A stretch of 64,000 nt of DNA from Microbacterium sp. SORGH_AS_0862 (GCF_030818795.1 NZ_JAUTAY010000001.1:248001-312000), one strand, 5' to 3'. Positions 18,115-26,995 are shown, counted from the first letter of the stretch. Numbers and translations are program-made. Notes: generated from the sequence alone by a model not told the origin.

Positions 18115-18824
18115 GCACGCCCGCCGCGCCCCGCACCGCCGAACTGGCGGACGCGCGGGTGGCCGGCGCCGGCACCGGAGTGCCGCGGCTGGTGATCGCC
18201 AGCAGCGTCACCGGCACCCTCGTGCTCGCCCTTGGGGCGTTCTGGCTGTCACTCACGACCCTGCAGGACCTGGCGATCATGGCCGGGATCCCCGACGGGC
18301 AGGCGTGGGTATGGCCGCTGATCGTGGACGGCGTGATCCTCGAGGCCACGATCTCCGTCGTCGCCTTACGCAACCAAGCCCCGGCAGCACGCCGCTACGC
18401 CTGGCTGCTGCTGGCCTCCGGCGCGGGGGTCTCTGTCGCGGCGAACATCACCCACGCCATCGTCGCCGCGGATGCCCGCGTCCCTGCCGTGGTCGCCGCC
18501 CTGGTCGCCTCGGTGCCACCGCTGGTGCTGCTAGCGATGACCCACCTGACGGTCGAGCTCACCCGCAACGCGGCACCCACCCACCACGAGGTCCTTCCTC
18601 CACGACTAGCCGAGCCGCCGGTGACGCTCCCGTCCCATCCCCGCTCGTCGACCACGCAGCGGAAGCGGCCTCGGGGCGACCCAGCGAGCAAGGAGCAGGC
18701 GGCACGACTCGCGGCCGACGGCGTCTCGCAACGGCAGATCGCAGCCCAGCTGGGCAAGCACCCGACCACGATCGGCCGGTGGCTTGCCACACCTGACGAG
18801 GACAAGGAAGGCGACCCGTCATGA
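18111..18824 (+). CDS. DUF2637/SpdB-like membrane protein with C-terminal HTH
   Basis: A 237-residue protein. Four membrane segments lie in about residues 22-150, with WVWPLIVDGVILEA characteristic of DUF2637 proteins; these resemble plasmid spread (Spd) proteins of Streptomyces that aid intramycelial movement. The C-terminal 50 residues form a resolvase-type HTH (GVSQRQIAAQLGKHPTTIGRWL). It is coupled to both neighbours by ATGA overlaps. A role in DNA spreading or in linking element DNA to the membrane is inferred. Confidence 0.72.
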   Translation: MSTPAAPRTAELADARVAGAGTGVPRLVIASSVTGTLVLALGAFWLSLTTLQDLAIMAGIPDGQAWVWPLIVDGVILEATISVVALRNQAPAARRYAWLLLASGAGVSVAANITHAIVAADARVPAVVAALVASVPPLVLLAMTHLTVELTRNAAPTHHEVLPPRLAEPPVTLPSHPRSSTTQRKRPRGDPASKEQAARLAADGVSQRQIAAQLGKHPTTIGRWLATPDEDKEGDPS

Positions 18825-19189
18825 CCGACCCCACATCCTCCGAGCCCGCCGGCGACGCGGCCCCGCCCGGCCCGGCCCGCCCCGACGGCGCGCATGTCAT
18901 CGCTCGCCACGGCGACCCCAGCGTCAGCCGCCCGGGCCCGCCGGCAGGACATGCCCAGACCCATGTCGACTGGGTGCGTCCCACGGACGTGGCCGCGCGC
19001 GCAGGCGCGCGGGTCCTGGAGAAGACCGCGGACGTAAACCAGGACGTTCACGAGCTCGTCCGCCAGGCCTCACGAGGCGGGGCCGCCCGTATCCGCCGTG
19101 CCCTCTCGCACCGTGAGGCGGACCTCGTCCCAGACGTGTCCACGAGCCCCGCCCAGCCCGTACTGGGCAGGCAGGGGGTGAGCCGGTGA
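18821..19189 (+). CDS. Hypothetical protein of the element
   Basis: A 122-residue protein, Pro/Ala/Gly-rich for the first 50 residues and helical after that (VAARAGARVLEKTADVNQDVHELVRQ). It overlaps the upstream gene by ATGA. I recognise no family. The downstream 76 bases keep an open frame in another phase, see the next entry. Confidence 0.55.
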   Translation: MTDPTSSEPAGDAAPPGPARPDGAHVIARHGDPSVSRPGPPAGHAQTHVDWVRPTDVAARAGARVLEKTADVNQDVHELVRQASRGGAARIRRALSHREADLVPDVSTSPAQPVLGRQGVSR

Positions 19190-19434
19190 CTTCTACCTGC
19201 CCGGGCAGCAACCCGACGCCCGGCCCCGCATCCATCTCCTGACCGACCACCTCGCCGCCGCCTGATCGGCACGGCACCGCTGACCGCGACCACACGTTGT
19301 GCGTCGCGGCGCGGCTCAGTGACGCCTGAAACCAGCGCCCGCCCAGAGGAACAGCCCTCGGGCAGGGCGCGGCGGGTCTTTCGCGGATGCGGGTTCATAC
19401 CTCGCTTACACCCAGATCCGCCCAGGGAGTCGCT
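19190..19434. other. Spacer with a possible C-terminal gene remnant
   Basis: A 25-codon frame beginning DFYLPGQQPDARPRIHLLTD and ending in TGA at 19265 has protein-like composition but no start codon; it could be the tail of a deleted or frameshifted gene. The rest of the 245-base spacer shows no recognisable structure until the GGGAG site before the next ATG. Confidence 0.3.
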
Positions 19435-20259
19435 ATGCACGATCAATCCGTCCCGGACCAGACGAGTCCGGACTTCACCACACCGGAGGGCCTGCGCCAG
19501 GTCCTCCTCGACCTGAACACCCACAACGCGTGGGCGAGCAGCTCGGTAGCCGCCGAGCTCATGGTCTACGCCACCGAGAAGTACACCCCCGTGGCCCGCG
19601 CGTGGCACCGCGACCCGGCCGACGCCGCATACGAGGCGTTCATCGCCATGCGGCAGTCCACCACCGTCAAGGCCGACGACCCGTGGGCTGTCGTGACCCG
19701 CGCAGTCGCGCTCGGCATCGCCGCCGAGGCGCACGCCGACCGCGACATGACCAGCCAGGACAAGGCCCGCCGCCCCTCTAAACGTCCCCGCGAGGAGCCG
19801 GTGCGCGCCGGACACTACGAGGAGTTCTTTTACGACGTCCATCCGCACGCCACCGAGCTCGCCGGCGGCGCGGGGCGCGATGATGATGGCTCGGCCGACC
19901 CGGTGATCCGCACGGTGTGCGTGTTCCTCGTCGTCGCCGGGTGGCCTGCCCGACAGGTCGAGCAGGCCGTGGACTACATCGCCCACCGCGTCGCGTCCCT
20001 GTCCTCGGGCGGCTCCGCGATGGAGATCGTCTCCAAGGACCTCAGCATCGCGGTCCGGTTCGGGTACCGGCGCGAGGAGTGGGCCGAGCTCGTGCGCCTG
20101 CTCGTCGGGATCCCCGCCGGCCGACGCCGCGCCGGCCGGTACGGGCTGCTCGCGCGGGTGCTACTCGGCGACGACGTCGCCGACCTGCTCTCCGACACGG
20201 CACTGGTTGACGTGGTGCGTCGGATGGCACCCGCGCCTGACGTTCGGGAACGGCGGTGA
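19435..20259 (+). CDS. Hypothetical protein upstream of the ParB-like gene
   Basis: A 274-residue soluble protein. Two helical blocks (about 15-100 and 145-270) flank a charged linker (KARRPSKRPREEP). The first block (AAYEAFIAMRQSTTVKADDPWAVVTRAVALGIAAEAHA) is reminiscent of a sigma-factor-like or replication-protein helical bundle, but I cannot name a family. GGGAG precedes the ATG at 19435. It probably works with the adjacent ParB-like protein in element maintenance. Confidence 0.6.
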   Translation: MHDQSVPDQTSPDFTTPEGLRQVLLDLNTHNAWASSSVAAELMVYATEKYTPVARAWHRDPADAAYEAFIAMRQSTTVKADDPWAVVTRAVALGIAAEAHADRDMTSQDKARRPSKRPREEPVRAGHYEEFFYDVHPHATELAGGAGRDDDGSADPVIRTVCVFLVVAGWPARQVEQAVDYIAHRVASLSSGGSAMEIVSKDLSIAVRFGYRREEWAELVRLLVGIPAGRRRAGRYGLLARVLLGDDVADLLSDTALVDVVRRMAPAPDVRERR

Positions 20260-20265
20260 GCAGCG

Positions 20266-21339
20266 ATGGCGCGCGGGCATCTGGTGCTCGAGCAGGCGAT
20301 CGACCAGATCCGCCGCGGCGCGCAGTACCGCCGCGACCCGGACGAGGACCTCGACGAGCTGTGCGGATCGCTGGAGCGGGTCGGGATCCTCAACCCGCCG
20401 GCGATCACCGAGGACGGGGTGCTGATCACCGGGAACCGTCGCCTGGCGGCGATGGAACGCCTCGGCTGGCGGGTCACCCCGGTGTGGGTGGTCCCAAACG
20501 TGTCCGACACGCTCTCCTACGTCCTCGCGATCCGCGACGAGCAAACCCTACAGAAGGCCCTCAAACCGTTGGAGCAGGCGGAACTGTACGAGGAGCTGAA
20601 GACCCTCTACGCCGAGGACGCGCAACGCCGCGACGCCGCCACCAGGTTCGGATCTCCTGACCGTGACGCCCGGGTAGCCGACCTGCGGCACGGGGGTGCC
20701 GAATCGGCACCCCCGTCAGGCTTCGTCAAAGCACGGACGCAGGCGGCCCGCGCCGTCACCGGCCGGGACTCGCGGACCATGCTTGAGCAGATCAACGAAC
20801 TGCGCCGCATCGCCGCCGCCGACGACGAGGACCCCTACGTGCGGCAGGAGGCAGCCGAGGCGCTGATCGAGCTGAACGCCGACGGAAAGGTCAACGGCCG
20901 CTACCTGCACGTCAAGGCCGTCCAAAACCTCGCCGGGATCCGCCGCGCCGCCGAGGACCCCGACGCCCCGGAGCCGGTGCGCGCTTCAGCGACGCAGGAG
21001 CTGCAGACCTTGGAGCGGCTGGAACGGCCCGCCGAGATCGTCAAGGAGTCCGGGCTCGCGTTGGCCCGCCTCACGCAGCTGCGTGACAGCGCCGGAACCA
21101 CCGAGCGAATCGGATGGAAGGACACCGACCCGCTGCTGCGCGAGCGCCACCAGATCCGCAAGCTCGTCGACCGGCTGCGCCGCGAGCACGGATGGTGGGA
21201 CCGGTTCGACCCGGCCGACTTCGGACGCCACGCCGAGGCGGACCAGTGGGAGCTCGTGGAGACCTACATCGCCCAGTCCGACGCGTTCCTTCAGAAGGCC
21301 CGCACCGCACGAGAGGAGACGACGGATGCCGACGTTTGA
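20266..21339 (+). CDS. ParB N-terminal domain protein
   Basis: A 357-residue protein with a ParB/Srx nuclease-like N-terminal domain: LDELCGSLERVGILNPPAITEDG and ITGNRRLAAMERLGWRVTPVWV (about residues 28-80). The middle and C-terminus are helical and charged. ParB-like proteins of integrative elements act in partition, copy control or as CTP-dependent DNA clamps. It starts six bases after the previous stop and is followed directly by another small gene. Confidence 0.75.
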   Translation: MARGHLVLEQAIDQIRRGAQYRRDPDEDLDELCGSLERVGILNPPAITEDGVLITGNRRLAAMERLGWRVTPVWVVPNVSDTLSYVLAIRDEQTLQKALKPLEQAELYEELKTLYAEDAQRRDAATRFGSPDRDARVADLRHGGAESAPPSGFVKARTQAARAVTGRDSRTMLEQINELRRIAAADDEDPYVRQEAAEALIELNADGKVNGRYLHVKAVQNLAGIRRAAEDPDAPEPVRASATQELQTLERLERPAEIVKESGLALARLTQLRDSAGTTERIGWKDTDPLLRERHQIRKLVDRLRREHGWWDRFDPADFGRHAEADQWELVETYIAQSDAFLQKARTAREETTDADV

Positions 21340-21778
21340 CGATCCGGCCAAGGACGCCGACGAGCTCGGCGAGGCCGCCCGCGGCCTGGCATACGCCACG
21401 CGCCGCATCCCCGTGCCCGAGGACACCTACCGGGTGCTGGGCTCGATGCACTCCGCGCTCACGAGCGTGCAGCAGTCGCTTCGGCAGCTGGCGCACTGGC
21501 ACCAGCAGCACAGCCCGTTCGCGGCGACCGACGACGGCGACTACGCGGCCGGGCAGGAGGAGGCGGCCAAGGCGTCGGGCTGGCTGACGATCGCCGCCGC
21601 ATCGCTGGACCAGGTCGTCCAGCTCGTCATGACCGCACAGAGCGAGAACGGTCGGATCGCCTGGCAACCCGTCCCCAACCCTCTCGATCAGGCACTCGCG
21701 GAGCGCTCCGAGGCTCTGGACGCCGGGGCTCCGGCGCCCGGTCAGGCGCGCGAGGACAGGGGACGCCGGCTGGAGTGA
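21326..21778 (+). CDS. Hypothetical helical protein of the element
   Basis: A 150-residue protein, largely helical (DADELGEAARGLAYATRRIP; VLGSMHSALTSVQQSLRQLA). It overlaps the ParB-like gene by 14 bases and GAGAGGAG lies upstream of its ATG. It has no recognised domain. It is the last gene before the type IV secretion operon. Confidence 0.6.
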   Translation: MPTFDDPAKDADELGEAARGLAYATRRIPVPEDTYRVLGSMHSALTSVQQSLRQLAHWHQQHSPFAATDDGDYAAGQEEAAKASGWLTIAAASLDQVVQLVMTAQSENGRIAWQPVPNPLDQALAERSEALDAGAPAPGQAREDRGRRLE

Positions 21779-21792
21779 CCCGTGCGGGGTGC

Positions 21793-21799
21793 GCACCTG
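21793..21799 (+). repeat. GCACCTG spacer motif, copy 1
   Basis: The sequence GGGTGCGCACCTGA lies nine bases after a stop codon and 37 bases before the VirB8-like gene start. It is the first of eight similar motifs in the transfer operon. Confidence 0.5.
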
Positions 21800-21836
21800 A
21801 GAAGAGCCAGACGACTCGGACAGGAGGCACCCCGTC

Positions 21837-22526
21837 ATGACCGACCCCGCCACAACCGGCCCGGACCGCACCCGCCGGCTCCGGCTGATCATCTCCCTCG
21901 CCGCCGCCGGCCTCATCCTCGCCGTGCTGACCGGCATCGGCATCTACGGGCTCGTCACCGGCCCGCGCCCGGAACCCAGCGAACCCACGGGACCGTCGAC
22001 GCCGGCCACCCCCTCACCGACCTCTCCGACGCCCGGGACGACACAGCTCGAGCCGCTGCCGAAGACGAGGAGCCCGGAACGGTTCGCCGAGGCCGTCGCG
22101 GACGCCCTGTTCGTCTGGGACACGTTCACCGCCTTCAGCCCGGACGATCACCGGACGATGCTGCTGGAGGCCGCGGACCCCTCCGGCGCCGAGACGCCCG
22201 GGCTGATCGGCGACCTGTCCAACTATCTGCCCTCGGACGCCACCTGGCGGGACCTGCAGGAGTACCGCACCGCCCAGTGGATCGACATCGACCGGCTCTA
22301 CGTCCCGGACCAGTGGTACGAGGCCGTCGCCGCCGCGGACGGGCAGCTCGCCGACGGGCTCGTCGCCTACACGGTCGAGGGCACCCGGCACCGCGCCGGG
22401 GTCTGGTTCGACGAGCAGGTCGCCTCGGAGCATCCGGTCGCCTTCACCATGTTCCTGTCCTGCCCGCCGGCCACCGACCGGTGCGTCCTGCTGCGCCTAT
22501 CGCAGCTGGACAACCCGCTGCGCTGA
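21837..22526 (+). CDS. Conjugal transfer protein with one membrane helix (VirB8/TcpC-like)
   Basis: A 229-residue protein. A cytoplasmic basic N-terminus precedes one membrane helix (about 18-42), then a Pro/Thr/Ser-rich linker (50-70), then an extracytoplasmic globular domain (75-229). Topology and position at the start of the transfer operon match the VirB8/TcpC-type scaffold of Gram-positive type IV secretion; the fold assignment is inference. Two cysteines (CPPATDRC) may form a disulphide. Confidence 0.6.
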   Translation: MTDPATTGPDRTRRLRLIISLAAAGLILAVLTGIGIYGLVTGPRPEPSEPTGPSTPATPSPTSPTPGTTQLEPLPKTRSPERFAEAVADALFVWDTFTAFSPDDHRTMLLEAADPSGAETPGLIGDLSNYLPSDATWRDLQEYRTAQWIDIDRLYVPDQWYEAVAAADGQLADGLVAYTVEGTRHRAGVWFDEQVASEHPVAFTMFLSCPPATDRCVLLRLSQLDNPLR

Positions 22527-22541
22527 ACGGGGGCCGAGGCG

Positions 22542-23708
22542 ATGAAGAAGGCCCTTGTCACGCTGCTGCTCGGGATGCTGCTGGCCCCGATGCTCGCTGT
22601 GATCGGTGTCGGGGTGCTGATCAACCCCGCGGTGACCAACCAGGCGATGTGCATCGCCAGCGGCGTGATCCTCGGACCCGTCCCAGACGAGCTGGAGGTC
22701 ACGACCGCGGACGGGACCACGTTCACGCTGAACCGGCAGCAGCTCACCCACGCCGCCACGATCATCGAGACCGGCGCCCGCACACCCGGGATCGGGCGCG
22801 ACGGGATCACCATCGCGCTGATGGCCGCACTGACCGAGTCCACGCTGCGCCAGCTCGCCAACACCGGCGCGTACCCCGAATCCGGGGACTTCCCCAACGA
22901 CGGCAACGGCTCCGATCACGACTCTCTCGGGCTATTCCAGATGCGCCCGGCCACCGGGTGGGGCACCGTCGCCGAGCTGATGGACACCAGCTACCAGGCC
23001 CGGGCGTTCTACGGCGGGCCGGACGGCCCGAACCACCCTTCGCCGCGCGGCCTGCTCGACATCCCAGGCTGGCAGCAGATGGACAAGGGCGAGGCCGCGC
23101 AGGCGGTCGAGGTGTCCGCGTATCCGGATCGCTACCGCAACTACGAGCCCACCGCCCGGACGATCCTGCAGGCCCTGACCGCCGGAGGCGGGACGGGGTC
23201 GGGAGTGCCCGGCGACGCGGACATCCCGGAGACCACCGCACTGGTGTTCCCGCTACCCAACGGCACCTACACCCACACCTCCGACTTCGGATGGCGCAGC
23301 GACCCGTTCACCGGCGAGCGGAGCTTCCACGCCGGCACCGACTGGGCAGCAGCCGACGGCACCCCGATCTTCGCGCTCGCCGACGGAGTGGTCACCTATG
23401 CCGGGATGGTCGGGGGCACCTCCGGGCAGATCACGATCGAGCACACCATCGACGGCGAACGCATCGCCAGCGTGTACATCCACATGTGGGCGCACGGCAT
23501 CCACGTCCAAGCCGGCGACCGGGTCATCGCCGGGCAGCACATCGGCGACGTCGGATCCAGCGGCCGCTCCACCGGCCCCCACTTGCACTTCCAGCTGCAC
23601 CCCGGCGGCGCCGGCGCCTCCCCGGTGGACGCAATCCCGTGGCTGGCCGAGCACGGCGTGGAAGGCCTCGACGTACCCACCGGCGGCGGACCGGGCTGCG
23701 CCTTCTAG
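22542..23708 (+). CDS. Transfer-associated cell-wall hydrolase (lytic domain plus M23 peptidase)
   Basis: A 388-residue exported enzyme. Residues 1-30 form a membrane anchor. Residues about 65-205 resemble the glycosidase/transglycosylase module of VirB1/TcpG-like proteins (ALMAALTESTLRQLAN, SLGLFQMRP). Residues about 240-365 are an M23 zinc metallopeptidase with the ligands in HAGTDWAA and HLHFQLH. It opens peptidoglycan locally so the conjugation channel can cross the wall. Confidence 0.85.
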   Translation: MKKALVTLLLGMLLAPMLAVIGVGVLINPAVTNQAMCIASGVILGPVPDELEVTTADGTTFTLNRQQLTHAATIIETGARTPGIGRDGITIALMAALTESTLRQLANTGAYPESGDFPNDGNGSDHDSLGLFQMRPATGWGTVAELMDTSYQARAFYGGPDGPNHPSPRGLLDIPGWQQMDKGEAAQAVEVSAYPDRYRNYEPTARTILQALTAGGGTGSGVPGDADIPETTALVFPLPNGTYTHTSDFGWRSDPFTGERSFHAGTDWAAADGTPIFALADGVVTYAGMVGGTSGQITIEHTIDGERIASVYIHMWAHGIHVQAGDRVIAGQHIGDVGSSGRSTGPHLHFQLHPGGAGASPVDAIPWLAEHGVEGLDVPTGGGPGCAF

Positions 23709-23732
23709 GACCGCACCGCCCGGGCCGGGTGC

Positions 23733-23739
23733 GCACCTG
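23733..23739 (+). repeat. GCACCTG spacer motif, copy 2
   Basis: GGGTGCGCACCTG lies between the wall-hydrolase stop and the next gene, 38 bases before its GTG. Confidence 0.5.
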
Positions 23740-23777
23740 TGCGGTGACCAGCCTGCTGTGACGGAGAGGAACCCGCT

Positions 23778-24044
23778 GTGGACGTGTACCCGGACTTCGA
23801 CGCCGTCGGTGGCCGCTCGACCCTAATCGCCATCGTCGGCGCCCTGCTGACGATCACACTGATCGTCGCGGTGCTGATGCTGGTCATCTGCGCCATCGTG
23901 TGGGCCGTCTCGTCCTCCACCGGAAACGCCGCGGCCGCCGCGCGCGGCCGCGTCGGGGTCTTCGTGGCTGTCGGCGCCGCGGCTCTCTCCGGAGCCGGGG
24001 TCGCGTGGCTGAACTTCCTGCTGCGCGTGGGAACCACCCTCTGA
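23778..24044 (+). CDS. Small transfer membrane protein (DUF6112/TrbC-like), copy 1
   Basis: An 88-residue protein with two membrane helices (about 15-44 and 60-82) separated by an Ala/Arg-rich loop (SSTGNAAAAARGRVGV). The size and topology match VirB2/TrbC-type pilin-like subunits and the DUF6112 family seen in actinobacterial conjugative elements. It starts with GTG after GGAGAGG. A paralogue lies at 24960. Confidence 0.65.
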   Translation: MDVYPDFDAVGGRSTLIAIVGALLTITLIVAVLMLVICAIVWAVSSSTGNAAAAARGRVGVFVAVGAAALSGAGVAWLNFLLRVGTTL

Positions 24045-24050
24045 GGCGAC

Positions 24051-24323
24051 ATGGTCGACGACACGCAGCCGCAGCCCACGAGCCGCCAGCTCGTCCAGGT
24101 CCTCGAAGAAGAGCACCGTCCCGGCGGGGCGTGGATCTATCACGCCGACCCGGACTGGTCGCCCAGCCCGGCCATCGTGTTCCCCGAACGGATCCTGCTG
24201 CGCATCACCACCGCGGCAGGCGACGCCGGCTACGTGTGGGGCGTCGAGGAGTGGGACGGGCGGGATGAGACCTACCGGCCCGTCCCCGGGGCACGGGGTC
24301 GGCGGCCACCCCAGAGGAGATGA
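24051..24323 (+). CDS. Hypothetical transfer-operon protein, N-terminal part
   Basis: A 90-residue frame with a plausible start (MVDDTQPQPTSRQLVQVLEE) and a globular core (AIVFPERILLRITTAAGDAGYVWGVEEWDG). The last residues (RGRRPPQRR) look like out-of-frame reading. Its stop overlaps the next ATG as ATGA. The following frame continues in a way that suggests one protein split by an indel in the CCCCGGGG run near 24287-24294; two coupled genes remain possible. No family is recognised. Confidence 0.5.
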   Translation: MVDDTQPQPTSRQLVQVLEEEHRPGGAWIYHADPDWSPSPAIVFPERILLRITTAAGDAGYVWGVEEWDGRDETYRPVPGARGRRPPQRR

Positions 24324-24886
24324 TCGGCGTCGCCGCGACGTTCATCGACGAAGAGAACACCGGCGAACCCCTCCCGCTGACCACGTATCCGCTGGCCGAA
24401 GAGCTGGCCGAACGCATCACCGCCGGCTACCCGGACGCCCACTGGCGCTCCTACCTCAACGACGTGTACGGCAACGTGCTTGAGTACCCCGGCAGGCTGC
24501 GGCTGACCTTCTGGGACGAAGCGAACTTCATGGGCTCCATCGACGGGTACACCTGGCAACTGGAGGTCTGGTCGACCCGGCAACGGGCCTGGGTCGAGGT
24601 CGAACCGTTCAGCGAGGTCCTCTCGATCACCGAGCTGCGTGCCGTGATCGGTGCGTTCCACGACGAGAACGAACGCGACCTCGCCGACGACCACGCGACT
24701 ACCCGCAGCGGACCGGCGGTCGGGGCGCTGGCTCGCGATGCCGTGCACGCCTCACACCGGGCGACCCGGCTCACCGAGCATCTCGCCGCACGCGCGACGC
24801 AGCTCGACCCGGACCCTACCGCCGCGCGCAGCGACGAGGCAGGCGTGTCGCGGACGGCGTCCGCAGCGCGGCGGCTGGGCCTGTAA
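24320..24886 (+). CDS. Hypothetical transfer-operon protein, C-terminal part or separate gene
   Basis: A 188-residue acidic protein (LTFWDEANFMGSIDGYTWQL; IGAFHDENERDLADDHATT). In the upstream direction the frame stays open into SAATPEE before the ATG, as expected if it is the continuation of the 24051 gene. It lies between two DUF6112-like genes inside the transfer operon. Function is unknown. Confidence 0.55.
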   Translation: MIGVAATFIDEENTGEPLPLTTYPLAEELAERITAGYPDAHWRSYLNDVYGNVLEYPGRLRLTFWDEANFMGSIDGYTWQLEVWSTRQRAWVEVEPFSEVLSITELRAVIGAFHDENERDLADDHATTRSGPAVGALARDAVHASHRATRLTEHLAARATQLDPDPTAARSDEAGVSRTASAARRLGL

Positions 24887-24900
24887 CCGAAGGCGGGTCC

Positions 24901-24907
24901 GCACCTG
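24901..24907 (+). repeat. GCACCTG spacer motif, copy 3
   Basis: GGGTCCGCACCTGAC follows the stop at 24886. A GAGCCC/GGGCTC hairpin (24915-24920 and 24932-24937) lies between it and the next ribosome binding site. Confidence 0.5.
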
Positions 24908-24959
24908 ACGCGATGAGCCCCGCACCGGGCAGGGCTCGCACATCGTGAAGGAGCCCCGC

Positions 24960-25283
24960 ATGACCCTCATCCTCGACACGCTCGCCCTCGCACCCGCGGT
25001 GCTGCCGGCGCAGATCGACATCAACCCGAACGACTCCGGCCTGCCGGGCATCGCCGCGCTTCGCACCATCGTCGGGGCCGTGATGACGGTCGGCCTGATC
25101 CTGTCCGTCCTCGCCCTGATCATCAGCGCCGTGGTCTGGGGTTTCGGCGCCAACAGCTCCAACCCGCACCTGGCCAGCCGGGGCAAGCTCGGCGTGCTGA
25201 TCTCCTGCGGTGCCGCGATCATCACCGGCGCTGCGGTCACGCTCATCAACTTCTTCTGGAACGTCGGCCAGACCGTGTCCTGA
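24960..25283 (+). CDS. Small transfer membrane protein (DUF6112-like), copy 2
   Basis: A 107-residue protein. An N-terminal signal-like stretch ends near AQIDINPND, followed by two membrane helices (about 35-62 and 75-98). The layout and the GV(F/L)(V/I)..GAA(A/I) pattern of helix 2 match the 23778 protein, so the two are paralogues and probably pilin-like or channel subunits. GAAGGAG precedes the ATG. Confidence 0.7.
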   Translation: MTLILDTLALAPAVLPAQIDINPNDSGLPGIAALRTIVGAVMTVGLILSVLALIISAVVWGFGANSSNPHLASRGKLGVLISCGAAIITGAAVTLINFFWNVGQTVS

Positions 25284-25319
25284 CCTACCCCCTTCGACTC
25301 ATGAGAGGAGGGGAACAGT

Positions 25320-26948
25320 ATGGACGGAATCTGTGACGTCCCCATCATCAGCAACGTCTGCGACGTCGCCGGCGAGACCGCCGCGACGCTGATCAGCGCC
25401 CCATTCGACTGGCTCGCCCAGGCCATCGGGCAGGCCGCGTCCTGGATGTTCCAGGGCGTGTGGTGGCTGTTCGACACCACCACCCTGGTCGACCTGACCG
25501 CACCCGGCTACATCACCGTCTACAACGTGATGTTCGGGATCGCGATCTTCATCATGCTGATCTTCTTCTGCCTGCAACTGATCACCGGGCTCATCCGCCG
25601 CGACCCGTCCGCCCTGTCGCGCGCCGCCCTCGGGCTTGCCCGCAGCGTCCTCGGATCCTTCCTAGTGCTCACCCTGACCACCACGCTGCTGGAGGTCGTC
25701 GACCAGCTCACCATCGGGGTCATCCAGGCCACCGGCACGACGCTGGAGGAGATGGGGGTCAAGATCGGGCTCCTGGTCGCCGGGCTGACCGCCATCAACC
25801 TCACCGCACCGGGCGCGGGGGCGATCATCACGATCTTCCTGTCGTTCCTCGCTCTCACCGCGGCGGCGATCGTCTGGTTCAGCCTGCTGATCCGCAAGGC
25901 GCTGATCCTCGTCGGCGTCGTCCTGGCCCCGATCGCTCTGTCCGGCGGGGCATGGGATGCCACCCGGGGGTGGTTCGGGAAGTGGGCGAGCTTCGTGCTC
26001 GCGCTGATCTTCTCCAAGCTCGTCATCGCCGTGGTGTTCCTGGTGGCGATCAACCAGACCAACGCCCCGATCGACTTCGACCTCGCCTCGATCGCCGACC
26101 CCGTCGCCGGCATCGTGCTCATGTTCGTCGCGGCCTTCGCGCCCTACATGGTCTACAAGTTCATCTCCTTCGTCGGCTTCGACACGTACCACGTCATGTC
26201 CGCAGAGCAAGAGGCCAAGCAGTCGATGAACCGGCCGCTGCCCATGCCGGGAAAGCCCGACGGTCCGGCACCGAAGCAGGTCCTCGACGGCGCCGGCGAT
26301 CAGGGCCCCGGCGGCAACAGTGGTGGCGGGCCTGGCGGACCTCCGCCCCCGCCGCCAGGCGGCGGAGGTGCACCGGGTTCACCGGCATCCGCCCGGGCAG
26401 GAGCCGCAGGTGCCGGGTCTACGGGAGCGGCATCCACCGGCGGAGCAGCGGCAGGCGCAGGAAGTGGCGCCGCGGGAGGCGGCGCGGCCGCAGGCACTGG
26501 TGCCGGTGCTGGTGCGGCTGCCGGACCGATCGGCATCGCGGCTGTCGCGGGCGCGAAGGTCGCCAAGGGCGCCGCGGAAACGGGACCGAAGCTCGGTGGT
26601 GCGATCGGCCGCAGCGCGGAAGGTCACGCGTCGGCGGCCCAGGAAGGTCAGACTCCGCCGCCGGCGGGCCAGCAGCAACGGCCCGACCCGTCGCGTGCGG
26701 CGGCTCCGCCCCAGCAAGCGGCTGCGGGTCAGCAGGCGACGCCACCGGCGGACGCCGCGCGCGGAGCCCAGCCTCCGGCGACCGCGCAGTCGCAGCCCCC
26801 GGCGCAGCGGCCGGGCGCTTCGCAGCGCACGTCCCCGCCCGCATCGCCGCCACAGCAGCCGCCGGCCGCGCCGCCGCCGGCGCCGCCGGAGTCACGCACC
26901 TCACCACCACCAGCGGCGCCGCCCCCGTCGGATCCGGGTAAGCGGTAA
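25320..26948 (+). CDS. TrbL/VirB6-like conjugal transfer membrane protein
   Basis: A 542-residue polytopic protein. About eight membrane helices occupy residues 25-290 (for example VMFGIAIFIMLIFFCLQLIT and IIFKLVIAVV-like segments), as in the inner-membrane pore protein VirB6/TrbL. The last 240 residues are low-complexity: first Gly-rich, then Ala-rich, then Pro/Gln/Ser-rich, probably a flexible cytoplasmic tail. GAGAGGAGGGG precedes the ATG. It is the last gene before the inserted PIN cassette. Confidence 0.8.
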   Translation: MDGICDVPIISNVCDVAGETAATLISAPFDWLAQAIGQAASWMFQGVWWLFDTTTLVDLTAPGYITVYNVMFGIAIFIMLIFFCLQLITGLIRRDPSALSRAALGLARSVLGSFLVLTLTTTLLEVVDQLTIGVIQATGTTLEEMGVKIGLLVAGLTAINLTAPGAGAIITIFLSFLALTAAAIVWFSLLIRKALILVGVVLAPIALSGGAWDATRGWFGKWASFVLALIFSKLVIAVVFLVAINQTNAPIDFDLASIADPVAGIVLMFVAAFAPYMVYKFISFVGFDTYHVMSAEQEAKQSMNRPLPMPGKPDGPAPKQVLDGAGDQGPGGNSGGGPGGPPPPPPGGGGAPGSPASARAGAAGAGSTGAASTGGAAAGAGSGAAGGGAAAGTGAGAGAAAGPIGIAAVAGAKVAKGAAETGPKLGGAIGRSAEGHASAAQEGQTPPPAGQQQRPDPSRAAAPPQQAAAGQQATPPADAARGAQPPATAQSQPPAQRPGASQRTSPPASPPQQPPAAPPPAPPESRTSPPPAAPPPSDPGKR

Positions 26949-26953
26949 CCGCC

Positions 26954-26960
26954 CCACCTG
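26954..26960 (+). repeat. Spacer motif, variant copy 4 (CCACCTG)
   Basis: GCCCCACCTG follows the TrbL stop and is itself followed by GAGAGGAGG and a long hairpin. It is the most divergent copy of the series. Confidence 0.35.
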
Positions 26961-26995
26961 CCGCGTTGAGAGGAGGTGAGCTCGCCCGCCCGGAA

